Source: Denitrobaculum tricleocarpae
Lineage (GTDB): Bacteria > Pseudomonadota > Alphaproteobacteria > Kiloniellales > Kiloniellaceae
Assembly (NCBI RefSeq): GCF_007004665.1
Contig: NZ_ML660058.1
Location: 248,001 to 312,000, forward strand
Reading direction: 5' to 3'
Length of the DNA: 64,000 nt
Shown piece after piece: positions 34,897 to 43,021 of this stretch. The position numbers and the translations under genes are program-made. The notes under the pieces were generated by a model. It saw only the letters and a list, made by a program, of their open reading frames with translations, ran no database searches and was not told the DNA's origin. Numbering within the stretch: position 1 is the stretch's first letter; the number at the start of each line of letters is the position of its first letter.

Positions 34897-35334
34897 TCAC
34901 GTTTTTACGACGCGTTCGTCTTGCAGGAAGACCGCATCGAAGATCGCGAATACGTCGGCTGCGAGGGGCGTTCCAATCACCTCTTCGCGTGTCAGGGCCG
35001 TGCCGACGAATTCGTAGCTTGCGACAGGTCGGTCGTTCGCATCGATAACCCTGACCGTCGGGCCGTCGTCATTTTCAAAGTATATGAGCGAGATGGCGCA
35101 CCTGTGATCTTTGGAGATACCTTCGCCCCAGGGCCCGTAGATAAGGTCAAAGTTTGCGGGATGCGTGGCCAGGGAGGCCCCGACCGTCCAATGCATGAAG
35201 TAGCAGGCCACGGTCTCGGCATCTCGTATGTGCACATAACCATTAATGCTGCGCGACTCCTTGCCGCAGCAATCGCAATGTCCGCCGCTTTCTGCAGAGG
35301 GTTCGACCTCTAATTCCGATGCTTCCAGATGCAT
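34897..35334 (-). CDS. Uncharacterised protein with N-terminal CxCC zinc-like motif
   Basis: A 145-residue cytoplasmic protein. Its N-terminus has GGHCDCCGKESRSINGYV, a probable metal-binding turn, followed by VACYFMHWTVGASLATHPAN, DLIYGPWGEGISKDHRCAIS and a conserved-looking end VIGTPLAADVFAIFDAVFLQ. The pattern resembles widespread uncharacterised bacterial proteins, but I cannot name a domain. It is on the minus strand between a tethered membrane protein and the universal stress protein. Confidence 0.65.
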   Translation of the reverse strand: MHLEASELEVEPSAESGGHCDCCGKESRSINGYVHIRDAETVACYFMHWTVGASLATHPANFDLIYGPWGEGISKDHRCAISLIYFENDDGPTVRVIDANDRPVASYEFVGTALTREEVIGTPLAADVFAIFDAVFLQDERVVKT

Positions 35335-35370
35335 TTTCTCAGGCTATCATTGCGCAGGAACTGAAGCCAG

Positions 35371-35431
35371 CCGGGAAGCTAAACCAACCGGGAAGCTAAA
35401 GCAGCCGCGAACTTAGGCCAACCGGGAAGCT
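35371..35431. repeat. Three dispersed copies of CCGGGAAGCT
   Basis: CCGGGAAGCT occurs at 35371-35380, 35388-35397 and 35422-35431, the last at the end of the universal stress protein gene. It looks like small tandem duplications of the gene's 3' end. No hairpin is formed. Confidence 0.45.
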
Positions 35432-35877
35432 CACACCACCGACAGGCAGGCGCACTTGGCCAGGTGATTGACCTTCTGGGTCGTGCTGCCCAGCACCAGG
35501 GAACCGATGCCGCCCAGGCCGCGGCGTCCGGTGACGATGAGATCGGCGCCGCAGTCCTCGGCGCAGGCGATGATCTGCTCGGCGGGGTCGCCGCGTTCCG
35601 CGCGGATCTGCGTGATCTCCAGGCCGAGGTCTTTTGCGATGGCCTTGCTCGCGTTCAGAACCTTTTCGGCAGCCTCGCGGACTTCCTCCGGGGAGGGCAT
35701 GGTGGTTGCGGCATGGTAGCCCATGGTCGCCCCCAACGCGAAGGCCACCGTATGGGGCTGCGGCGTGTGGACGAGATGTATTTCCGAAGCGTATTTTCCG
35801 GCCAGATCACAGGCCAGGCGGAGCGCAACTTCAGAGGTTTCCGAGCCATCGACACCGACCACGATATTCTTGAACAT
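35431..35877 (-). CDS. Universal stress protein, UspA family
   Basis: A 148-residue single Usp domain. It begins MFKNIVVGVDGSETSEVALR and carries the ATP-binding signature G-x2-G-x9-G-S in GRRGLGGIGSLVLGSTTQKV, so it is probably of the ATP-binding class. The end NHLAKCACLSVV is typical of the family. ATG 35877 has a strong gggaggt site; the longer reading to 35913 has none. Confidence 0.92.
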   Translation of the reverse strand: MFKNIVVGVDGSETSEVALRLACDLAGKYASEIHLVHTPQPHTVAFALGATMGYHAATTMPSPEEVREAAEKVLNASKAIAKDLGLEITQIRAERGDPAEQIIACAEDCGADLIVTGRRGLGGIGSLVLGSTTQKVNHLAKCACLSVV

Positions 35878-36121
35878 ACCACCTCCCTTGGTTGGTTTGG
35901 ATAGGTAAAGCATAGCGGAGCGGTGGGGTTTTGGGTTTGACGTGCATCAATGGGTCGGCCGTCCGCCGACTTGCGCGGGAAGGCTTCGGGTTTGGCCGCA
36001 AAAGGCGACCACCGGAGCGATCCACCCGCCTGTCTTGGCTTTGATATGGCGAAGCGTCTACGGGATGGGGAGGGCCGCCACCTTGGTGGTGCGGCCCTCA
36101 CCCCAAAGCAACGGGCCGCGC

Positions 36122-37330
36122 TCAGGCGGCCGCTGCTGTCTGTTTCAGGCTGTCATAGGTGGCGGTTTCGAAATCCAGATAGCCGGTGAAGGAGACCGGG
36201 TCGCCGAAGGGCAGGATCTGCGTGGCCCAGAAACCGCCCAGGCCGTTCTGCCGGTCGATCCAGTAGAAGAGGTTCGCCAGTCCTGCCCAGCCGATGGCTC
36301 CGGCGGGACGTCCCGTGGGCGCCTCCTCGTCGTTGACCATGAAGCTGTAGGACCAGCTTTTCTTCAGGCCGGGGAAGAACTCAGCATCGTTCGAGAGCGC
36401 CGGGATCACCCCCGGCAGCATGCCGACTTTCTGATGCGGCTGGAGGCCGTTGCGCACGGCCTGTTCGACCGTTTCCCTTTTCAGAACCGGCCCGTTCGGG
36501 CCCATGCCGTCGTTCAGCCACATGCGGATGAACTTCATGTATTCGCCGACCGAGGCGTAGAGACCGTGGCCCGCCATATCGACCTCCGGGTTGTCGGGCA
36601 GGGCGAAGTCCATGGGCGTCAGGCTGCCGTCCTCGCCGCGGGCATGGATGCTCGCGGTGCGCGCCTTCATGTCATCGCTGCGGGTGAAGGCCATGTCCGT
36701 GATGCCGAGGGGCGCGAAGACCCGCTCCCGCAGAACCTCGCCGAGCCGTTTGCCGCGGATGCCCTCGACCACTTGCCCGGCCCAGTCCATATTGCTGCCG
36801 TATTCCCACTTCTCGCCCGGGTCGAACAGCAGCGGCGTTTTCAGCGATGCCCTGGTACAGCTCACCACCGATGGCTGGCCGTGCTCCTGCGCCATGCGCA
36901 GATAGTGCGCGTTGAAGAAATCGTATCCCAGCCCGGCGGTATGCAGCATCAGCTGCCGGGTCGTGATCTCGGTCTTGGGCTTGCGCAGCCGGGGAGCGCC
37001 CGCGTCATCGAAGCCTTCGAGCACCATCAGCTCCCCGATCTCCGGCGCGTAGTCCCGGGCCGGGGCGTCGAGATCGAGCAAGCCTTCCTCGACGCACTGC
37101 ATTACCGCCGTGCCGCCGATGGCTTTGGTGGTGGAGAAGATGGCGAAGACCGTATCGCCGGTCATCGCTTCCTCCGCACCCATGGCGCGCTGGCCGCGCG
37201 CGCCTTCGTAGATATTGCTGTTTCGATCCGTCACCATGGCGACCACGCCCGGGACGCGGGTCTCGTCCGCCCCCGCCGTCACCCGTTCCAGAATGCCGTC
37301 GAGCGGCTCTTTCCAATTTCCGTCGGTCAT
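36122..37330 (-). CDS. Cytoplasmic serine hydrolase (family VIII esterase, class C beta-lactamase fold)
   Basis: A 402-residue enzyme without a signal peptide. The nucleophile is in STTK (66-69, Ser66-Lys69) and the tyrosine motif is YGSN (177-180). A HTAGLGYD-type loop lies between. These are hallmarks of family VIII carboxylesterases. ATG 37330 has a gggaggac site. It begins 65 bp after the Baeyer-Villiger monooxygenase gene and probably shares its transcript; such esterases cleave the esters or lactones that these monooxygenases make. The pairing gives a ketone-to-acid-plus-alcohol route. Confidence 0.87.
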   Translation of the reverse strand: MTDGNWKEPLDGILERVTAGADETRVPGVVAMVTDRNSNIYEGARGQRAMGAEEAMTGDTVFAIFSTTKAIGGTAVMQCVEEGLLDLDAPARDYAPEIGELMVLEGFDDAGAPRLRKPKTEITTRQLMLHTAGLGYDFFNAHYLRMAQEHGQPSVVSCTRASLKTPLLFDPGEKWEYGSNMDWAGQVVEGIRGKRLGEVLRERVFAPLGITDMAFTRSDDMKARTASIHARGEDGSLTPMDFALPDNPEVDMAGHGLYASVGEYMKFIRMWLNDGMGPNGPVLKRETVEQAVRNGLQPHQKVGMLPGVIPALSNDAEFFPGLKKSWSYSFMVNDEEAPTGRPAGAIGWAGLANLFYWIDRQNGLGGFWATQILPFGDPVSFTGYLDFETATYDSLKQTAAAA

Positions 37331-37395
37331 CGTCTTGTCCTCCCTTGGTCCCGGCTGTCGCGTACGGTTCGTTTCTCCGCGCCGGGACCGGTTGA

Positions 37396-39048
37396 TTACT
37401 GCATGTCGAATCCCTGATAACCCTCTGCGGCAACCTCGGCGCATTTCTTGCGGTAGGTGCCCACACCGCCGGTGTAGGAGAGCATGCGGCGCGGTTTGCC
37501 GGGCACGTTGGACCCAAGATACCACGAGGTCGTCTTGGCAAAGAGCGTCGCGTTCGCGGTTTCATCGTGATGGGCGACCCAGGCCGCTTCGGTTTCGGCG
37601 GTGGGCTCGATCACGGTCTTGCCTTGGCTGCGCAGGTAGCCGATGCAGTCCGCGATCCACTCGGCCTGCTGCGCGAGGCAGGTGGTCATGTTGCAGAGTG
37701 CCGCCGAAGGGGCGAGGGGAACAGCCGTGGTGAACAAATTGGGAAAACCGTGTATCTGAAGGCCCATGGTGGTGCGGATCTCGCGGCCCCATTCTTCCTT
37801 CAGAGAGTCCCCGTTCCGTCCCCGGATGTCGATCCGCGTCAGCGCCCCGGTGCCCGCATCGAAGCCGGTGGCCAGCACGATGACGTCGAGTTCGCAGATC
37901 GTGCCGTCGGTAAGTTCGACGCCTTCGGGCACCACGCGGGCGATCGGATTTTCGCGGCAGTTGACGGTGCTGACATTGGACCGGCGGTAAACCTCCAGGT
38001 AGCCGCTCTCCAGCGGCACCCGATGGGTGCCGAAGCCGTAGTCGGTCGGGATCAGAAGATCGCAGAGCGTTTCGTCCTGCAGCCGCGCGCGCATTTTTTC
38101 GCGTACGAATTCGGAAACTTCTTCGCTGACCGCTTCATCGAAAAACATCTCGGCGAAAGAAGCGAGCCAGAGTTTCAGCGACCCGTCGGCGTGAATCTCC
38201 TCGAGCCGCGCGCGCCGTTCCTCCGGTGTCAGTTCGCTCCAGCTCGGGCCGAAGTCATATTCGAAGCCGGTGAAGGTGTTGGGCAGGGTCTCCTTCAACT
38301 CGTCGAAGCGGGCTTTATAGGCCGCGCCGTCTCCCGCGAAGTCGGGGTTCTTCATGGGCAGCACATATTGCGGCGTGCGCACGAAGACCGTCAGGTGATC
38401 GACTTTGTCGGCGATGGTCTGGATGACCTGAATGCCGGTGGCGCCGATGCCCACGACACCGACCCGCTTGCCTTCGAAACTCACGCCATCGCGGGGCCAG
38501 CGCGAGGTATGGAAGATCCGGCCCTGAAAGCTCTCCTGTCCCTCGAAGACCTTTTCCATCGGGGCCGAGAGCATCCCGCAGCAGGTGATCAGAAACTGCG
38601 TGTCGATAACTTCGCCCTGGTCGGTCGTCACCCGCCAGCGGCCCGTTTCTTCCTGCCACACGGCGCTCTCGATGGTGGTTTCGAACTGGATATCCTGGCG
38701 CAGATCCAGCGAGTCCGCGATGTAGTTCATCCAGCGTTCGATCTCGGGCTGACCGGGAAAGCGGCAGCTCCAGGTCCAGTTCTTATAGAGATCCTCGTCG
38801 AAAAAATACTGATAGATATAGGCCTCGGAATCGAACTTGGCGCCCGGATAGCAATTCCAGAACCAGGTTCCGCCCGGCCCTGACGCGGTATCGTAGGCGC
38901 GCACCTTCAGGCCCATCTTGCGCAGCATGTGAAGCTGGTAGAGTCCGGCCACACCGGCGCCTATCACAAGTGCGTCGAGCTCTTTCTCCTCAACCGCGTC
39001 CTGTTCAACTGCGCCCTCTTCAACCACGCCGCCATTTTTCTTTGTCAC
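37396..39048 (-). CDS. Flavin-dependent Baeyer-Villiger monooxygenase
   Basis: A 550-residue FAD and NADPH enzyme that inserts oxygen next to a ketone. FAD-binding Rossmann motif GAGVAG (30-35), class B/BVMO fingerprint [12 protein letters not shown] (174-185), and the second NADPH-binding motif GIGATG (200-205) are all intact. The length is normal for cyclohexanone/phenylacetone-type enzymes. The substrate is unknown. It is divergent from an AraC regulator, with a periodic direct-repeat array just upstream, and is followed by an esterase gene. Confidence 0.93.
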   Translation of the reverse strand: MTKKNGGVVEEGAVEQDAVEEKELDALVIGAGVAGLYQLHMLRKMGLKVRAYDTASGPGGTWFWNCYPGAKFDSEAYIYQYFFDEDLYKNWTWSCRFPGQPEIERWMNYIADSLDLRQDIQFETTIESAVWQEETGRWRVTTDQGEVIDTQFLITCCGMLSAPMEKVFEGQESFQGRIFHTSRWPRDGVSFEGKRVGVVGIGATGIQVIQTIADKVDHLTVFVRTPQYVLPMKNPDFAGDGAAYKARFDELKETLPNTFTGFEYDFGPSWSELTPEERRARLEEIHADGSLKLWLASFAEMFFDEAVSEEVSEFVREKMRARLQDETLCDLLIPTDYGFGTHRVPLESGYLEVYRRSNVSTVNCRENPIARVVPEGVELTDGTICELDVIVLATGFDAGTGALTRIDIRGRNGDSLKEEWGREIRTTMGLQIHGFPNLFTTAVPLAPSAALCNMTTCLAQQAEWIADCIGYLRSQGKTVIEPTAETEAAWVAHHDETANATLFAKTTSWYLGSNVPGKPRRMLSYTGGVGTYRKKCAEVAAEGYQGFDMQ

Positions 39049-39110
39049 TGATTTCCTCCCTTACGATTTTTTTTTCTGGGAGCAGGATAGAAGGGCCTGT
39101 GCCTTCGATC

Positions 39111-39188
39111 TTGAAGGAAACCGGCCCGCGGCTTGAAGGAACCAGGCGTTTTTTTGAAGAATCCGGGATTTTCTTTGAAGGATCCGGG
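39111..39188. promoter_or_regulatory. Four direct repeats TTGAAGRAWCCGG in phase, probable AraC-type activator sites
   Basis: Copies: TTGAAGGAAACCGG (39111), TTGAAGGAACCAGG (39133), TTGAAGAATCCGGG (39154) and TTGAAGGATCCGGG (39175). The start-to-start distances are 22, 21 and 21 bp, that is two DNA turns, so all lie on one face of the helix. They are 63-140 bp upstream of the BVMO start and between it and the divergent araC-type gene. AraC-family activators typically bind direct repeats at this spacing. Confidence 0.7.
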
Positions 39189-39383
39189 CAGAGATGACCC
39201 CCTACCCAGTGTTTAGTTGTTAATTTTTGGCCTCAGGCGTTAGTCTGATAGGTGGGATGAGTTGCCCTGCCGTTAGGGAGGAGAGGGAGACTGTCCAGTC
39301 TGATTGCGCCAAAAGACCTGCCGCGCTACGTACCCGGTGAGGTCCTTGCCCAAAGCGACGGCCTCGGCTGGCGGGGCCTCTAC

Positions 39384-40199
39384 ATGCGCGCCTACGACTA
39401 TCACGGACAGGATGTCGAGATCCCGGCCATGCGCGACTATTTGCTGGTATCCTATCAGACCGGTGTCACGCCCATGCGCCGGCGTTTCAGCGGGCGCTGG
39501 TCCGAAACCCTCTGCCGCCCCGGCGCGGTTTCGCTCCTGACCCGATCGCAGCTTTCCCACTGGCACTGGACCGAGGACGTAAAGGTCACGCACGTTTATC
39601 TGACCCAGGACTTCGTCTCCAAGATCGCCCGCGAATTTACCGGCCGCGGGGTGGAAGAGGTCTCGCTCAACGACGTTCTGCGCACGGACGACCCGGTGCT
39701 GACCGGCGCCGTCGGCACCATTGCCTCCGAGGCCCTCAGCCCGACCCACGGCAGCGATCTCTATATCGAGGCCGTCGGACGCCAGCTGGTTATTCATCTG
39801 CTGCGCAACTACGCGGACATCAGGCTCACCAGCGATACCGGGCGCGGCCAGCTTTCCGCCGCGCAGCGGAACCGCGCGCTGGAGTTCATCGAGGCGAACC
39901 TGCACCGCCATCTGGAACTGGGTGAGATCGCCGTGGAGCTGAATCTGAGTATCTCCACCTTCTCCCGTCACTTCGCCGACAGCATCGGCCAGCCGCCCTA
40001 TGCCTATGTGACCGAACGCCGCCTGGAGCGCGCCCGCCGCCTGCTGGCGGAGACACAGCGCCCGGCAAAGGAAATCGCCGTGGTTTGCGGCTTCAGCGAT
40101 CAGCCGCACCTGACGCGCATGTTCTCGCGCCGCTACGGCGTGACGCCCGCGGCCTTTCGAAAGTGGGGCCCGGGCGGGACGGTACAGCTGGATGCTTAG
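39384..40199 (+). CDS. AraC-family transcriptional regulator
   Basis: At least 271 residues. The C-terminal double HTH (about 165-262) includes LELGEIAVELNLSISTFSRH and KEIAVVCGFSDQPHLTRMFS then RRYGVTPAAFRKW. The N-terminal half is a sensor domain of unknown ligand. The first ATG, 39384, seems too late: the frame upstream encodes LPRYVPGEVLAQSDGLGWRG and LYM, which looks like domain sequence. There is no ATG, GTG or TTG in frame before the stop at 39258, but a CTG at 39291 has GGAGGAG about seven bases upstream. The gene probably starts there. It likely activates the divergent BVMO-esterase genes. Confidence 0.88.
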   Translation: MRAYDYHGQDVEIPAMRDYLLVSYQTGVTPMRRRFSGRWSETLCRPGAVSLLTRSQLSHWHWTEDVKVTHVYLTQDFVSKIAREFTGRGVEEVSLNDVLRTDDPVLTGAVGTIASEALSPTHGSDLYIEAVGRQLVIHLLRNYADIRLTSDTGRGQLSAAQRNRALEFIEANLHRHLELGEIAVELNLSISTFSRHFADSIGQPPYAYVTERRLERARRLLAETQRPAKEIAVVCGFSDQPHLTRMFSRRYGVTPAAFRKWGPGGTVQLDA

Positions 40200-40253
40200 T
40201 TTGAGTTGCCGTACGCCCTGAAGGTCTTCACGACCACAGTGTGAGTTCTCAAC

Positions 40254-40700
40254 CTAAGCGGTATTCGAGGCTTTGCCCGGATGCCGTTTCTTGTCGTCTT
40301 CCCTGAGCCGGAAGGCGATGCGCAGCAGCTTTTTGAAGCGCGGGCAGGAAAAGTGGTTGTCGGCGCGGCATTCAGCGACGTGGCGCAGGAGTTTACTCAG
40401 TGCGGTGAGTTCGTCGATCCGCCGGTCCAGCTCCTGCGCTTTCTCGTTGATCTTGGCTCTGTCGAGCGCGGCACCGCTCTCGCCTGGCAGCATCGCGGGC
40501 AGCTCTTCGAGCTTGAACTGCGCCAGGCGTCCGAGGGTGATGAGTGCGAGCTGGTCCAGCACGCCGGGATCGAAAAGGCGTCGCAGGCCTTTGCGCCCGC
40601 TCGAGCGGATAAGGCCTTTTTCCTCATAGTAGCGGAGTGTCGAGGCGGGCAAGCCGGAGCGTCTCGCGACCTCGCCGATATCCAGCTCGGATCCCATCAT
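40254..40700 (-). CDS. MerR-family transcriptional regulator
   Basis: A 148-residue regulator. The HTH is LDIGEVARRSGLPASTLRYY then EEKGLIRSSGRKGLRRLFDP, the MerR signature, followed by a coiled-coil dimerisation helix. Two cysteines near the end (ECRADNHFSCPRFKK) could bind metal or sense redox state. ATGs at 40700 and 40697 are both possible. Its start abuts a MerR-type promoter reading toward the divergent methyltransferase gene, its probable target. Confidence 0.9.
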   Translation of the reverse strand: MMGSELDIGEVARRSGLPASTLRYYEEKGLIRSSGRKGLRRLFDPGVLDQLALITLGRLAQFKLEELPAMLPGESGAALDRAKINEKAQELDRRIDELTALSKLLRHVAECRADNHFSCPRFKKLLRIAFRLREDDKKRHPGKASNTA

Positions 40701-40708
40701 TTTCTCTC

Positions 40709-40739
40709 TTGACCTCAAGTGAACTTGAAGTAGTAGCTT
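40709..40739 (+). promoter_or_regulatory. MerR-type promoter/operator with 19-bp spacer
   Basis: TTGACC (40709-40714) and TAGCTT (40734-40739) form -35 and -10 elements with a 19-bp spacer, longer than the usual 17, as MerR-controlled promoters have. Within the spacer is the dyad CTCAAGT-ga-ACTTGAAG, very similar to the SoxR/MerR-class box. It reads toward the methyltransferase gene at 40782. Confidence 0.65.
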
Positions 40740-40781
40740 GTCCGAAGACAACATCTGAAATCAAGAGCTTTGAGGAAAATA

Positions 40782-41417
40782 ATGGATCCGAATTTCTGGC
40801 ACCAAAGATGGCAAGACAACAAAATCGCGTTTCATGAGGCCGAGGGTAACGCACTGTTATCGAGCCACTTTCATCTCCTGTCACTCCAAAAGGGCGACCG
40901 CGTCTTCATCCCGCTCTGCGGCAAAAGCAATGACATCGGATGGCTCGCCGGCCAAGGCTGCCGCGTTGTTGGTATCGAGCTCAGCCAGGCGGCCGTCGAG
41001 GCCTTCTTCGCCGAGAACGGACTTGAGGCGGAGGTCTCCAGGGTCGGGGGTCTGCGGCGTTACAGATCCGGTCCGATTGAGCTCTTCGCCGGTGATTTCT
41101 TCAAATTGAGCAAAGAGCTGCTGGGGCCGGTCGATGCGATCTACGACCGGGCGGCGCTGGTTGCGATGCCCGAGCGGATGCGGACATCCTACGCGCATCA
41201 TCTTGCGAAGCTTTCCGGAAACGCGCCGCAGTTTCTCATCACCTTCGACTACGACCAGAGCCAAACCGAAGGACCGCCTTTCTCGGTTCCCGCCGAGACG
41301 ATCGACCGGCTTTACGAAGGCATCTACCGTCGTGAGCCGGTGGCGTCGGTGGAAATCGCGGGCCCCTTGGCGGAACGATGCTCGGGCACGGAAAACGCCT
41401 GGCTGCTGAGGCCGTGA
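40782..41417 (+). CDS. tpm: Thiopurine S-methyltransferase family protein
   Basis: A 211-residue SAM-dependent methyltransferase. It begins MDPNFWHQRWQDNKIAFHEA, the bacterial TPMT signature, followed by RVFIPLCGKSNDIGWLAGQG (motif I) and VVGIELSQAAVEAFF. Bacterial TPMTs methylate selenium and tellurium compounds and may give tellurite tolerance. ATG 40782 has a GAGGA site. The divergent MerR gene and its promoter suggest induction by a metal(loid) or oxidant. Confidence 0.92.
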   Translation: MDPNFWHQRWQDNKIAFHEAEGNALLSSHFHLLSLQKGDRVFIPLCGKSNDIGWLAGQGCRVVGIELSQAAVEAFFAENGLEAEVSRVGGLRRYRSGPIELFAGDFFKLSKELLGPVDAIYDRAALVAMPERMRTSYAHHLAKLSGNAPQFLITFDYDQSQTEGPPFSVPAETIDRLYEGIYRREPVASVEIAGPLAERCSGTENAWLLRP

Positions 41418-41570
41418 AGAGGTACTGCTGCAGGATCTCGGTCCCGCTGACAACGACAGTGCGGACTATGCAGAAGTTTGGCGAACTTACGCTTGTAGAG
41501 GCGGTGGTTTGTGCCCACATCCCGGGACGCAGGCATTTGGGGGCAGGGGACGGTCAGGCTGACTAACTCG

Positions 41571-42056
41571 TCAACGGGCCATGGCGTCGAACGCTGCCTG
41601 TAGCTCTTCTGCGACCGTTGGTCCCAGCCGCCGCGACGTCTTTCCCAAATGCTCGACACGAAGATCGTCCATAAACCTCTCCCACATTTCAGGCCCGCCT
41701 TCCTCAAGGAGTTGAGCTCGAATGGAGTATTGCGGCGTAGCAGGAAGCCAGCGTCGCCCCCAGGCACCGAGATGCGCGAAGACCGGCACCAGCGTGATTG
41801 CTTTTTCGGTAAGTGAATAGACGTTCTTCTGTTTGTGGTCCGGGTCGCCGGTCGCGGTGAGCATCCCCGCCGCGACCAGCTTCTTCAAGCGATCCGCCAG
41901 CAGGTTCGTGGAGATGCCTTCATCTGATTGGTTCAAGAGCGCGCCGTAGGTGCGTCGAGCGCCAAACATGACATCTCTGAGAATGACCAGACTCCATCGA
42001 TCGCCGAGTAGTTCGACACTCAAGTTGATCGGGCATCCGGAACGTTGATCAGGCAA
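41571..42056 (-). CDS. HxlR-family transcriptional regulator
   Basis: A 161-residue winged-HTH regulator. It contains CPINLSVELLGDRWSLVILR, RRTYGALLNQSDEGISTNLL and ADRLKKLVAAGMLTATGDPD, all typical of HxlR; a conserved Cys near the start can sense electrophiles in relatives. I prefer TTG 42056, with TTTGGAGG five bases upstream, over the TTG at 42068. It is divergent from a double SnoaL gene, and a large inverted repeat fills the space between. Confidence 0.9.
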   Translation of the reverse strand: MPDQRSGCPINLSVELLGDRWSLVILRDVMFGARRTYGALLNQSDEGISTNLLADRLKKLVAAGMLTATGDPDHKQKNVYSLTEKAITLVPVFAHLGAWGRRWLPATPQYSIRAQLLEEGGPEMWERFMDDLRVEHLGKTSRRLGPTVAEELQAAFDAMAR

Positions 42057-42070
42057 ACCTACCTCCAAAC

Positions 42071-42138
42071 ATAAACCAGTTGCATTATTGCAGTAGTTGA
42101 GTCATATTCCAACTACTTGCAAAATCGCACTGGTTTAT
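42071..42138. promoter_or_regulatory. Inverted repeat with 29-bp arms between hxlR-type and SnoaL genes
   Basis: The left arm 42071-42099 (ATAAACCAGTTGCATT then ATTGCAGTAGTTG) and the right arm 42110-42138 (CAACTACTTGCAAAA then TCGCACTGGTTTAT) are inverted copies matching at over 20 of 29 positions, with a 10-bp spacer. The ends ATAAACCAGT and CAAGTAGTTG/CAGTAGTTG are best conserved. The repeat stops within a few bases of both ribosome sites, so a bound HxlR protein could repress both genes at once. Confidence 0.7.
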
Positions 42139-42148
42139 GGAGTGCACT

Positions 42149-42946
42149 GTGACTGAACAGCTGATGATCGAGACACTCGTCCGCGCCATTTTCGATGCGT
42201 ATAGGAAGAACGATTCGAGCGGGTTCCTGGAGCGGTTACACCCTGATTTTCGCTTCACCAGTCCCTACGACGACGCCATTGACAGCGATTCTTTCATGGA
42301 ACGGTGCTGGCCGGGTCATCACCAGGTGACGGATCATAGGCTCAGGCAGATTTTCACGGACGGCGAGACTGCGTTTGTCCATTACGAGTTCTGGACTGCC
42401 ACCGGAGACATACTCCAGAACGTAGAGCGGTTGGTCTTCCGCAAAGACCTGCTCTTCAGCATTGAGGTTTTCTTCGGCGATCCACCTGCAGGGCAGGGAC
42501 GCTGGAAGAACGAGGACATCAAACCGGCCGCAGCCGTGCGAAAACTCATTTCGGACCGTTATCAGTCCATTCGCGATAAAGATGGCGACGGAACGATGTC
42601 AGCCGTGTCGGACACGGCGCTCATGTTCGATGTCGTCGAGCCTCTCTGTCACACCGATGCATCCGATATGCGCCAACGCATGAAGGAGTGGTTCGATAAG
42701 TTTGACGGCCCGGTGAAGATCGAATTGAAGGACCTGGTTGTCTCCGCCGACGGCGACACCGCCTTTGCGCACAGCCTCAACCGGTACAAGGGAACATTCA
42801 AGGCTGGCGGATCAACCGACATGTGGGTGCGTCACACCTCCTGCTATCGCCTCAAAGAGGACGGCTGGCAGCTTGTGCACGAACACCTGTCGGTGCCCTT
42901 CGATGTTCATACCGGCAAGTGGTCGCTTGACCTACAACCGGCCTAG
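42149..42946 (+). CDS. Duplicated SnoaL/NTF2-like protein
   Basis: A 265-residue cytoplasmic protein of two NTF2-like domains. The first (about 1-120) has LVRAIFDAYRKNDSSGFLER and LHPDFRFTSPYDDAIDSDSF; the second (about 130-255) has SDRYQSIRDKDGDGTMSAVS and RMKEWFDKFDGPVKIELKDL. The GTG at 42149 with GGAG six bases upstream is a better start than the ATG at 42137, which lies inside the operator repeat. It is probably controlled by the divergent HxlR protein. The reaction is unknown; relatives include cyclases, isomerases and polycyclic ketone-handling proteins. Confidence 0.82.
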   Translation: MTEQLMIETLVRAIFDAYRKNDSSGFLERLHPDFRFTSPYDDAIDSDSFMERCWPGHHQVTDHRLRQIFTDGETAFVHYEFWTATGDILQNVERLVFRKDLLFSIEVFFGDPPAGQGRWKNEDIKPAAAVRKLISDRYQSIRDKDGDGTMSAVSDTALMFDVVEPLCHTDASDMRQRMKEWFDKFDGPVKIELKDLVVSADGDTAFAHSLNRYKGTFKAGGSTDMWVRHTSCYRLKEDGWQLVHEHLSVPFDVHTGKWSLDLQPA

Positions 42947-43021
42947 GCCGGTTCGATCGACGTTGCACTGCCATCAGGGTTTTAAACAGACGCAAACCCG
43001 TGCCTCGCGCCTCTCGCGCAA

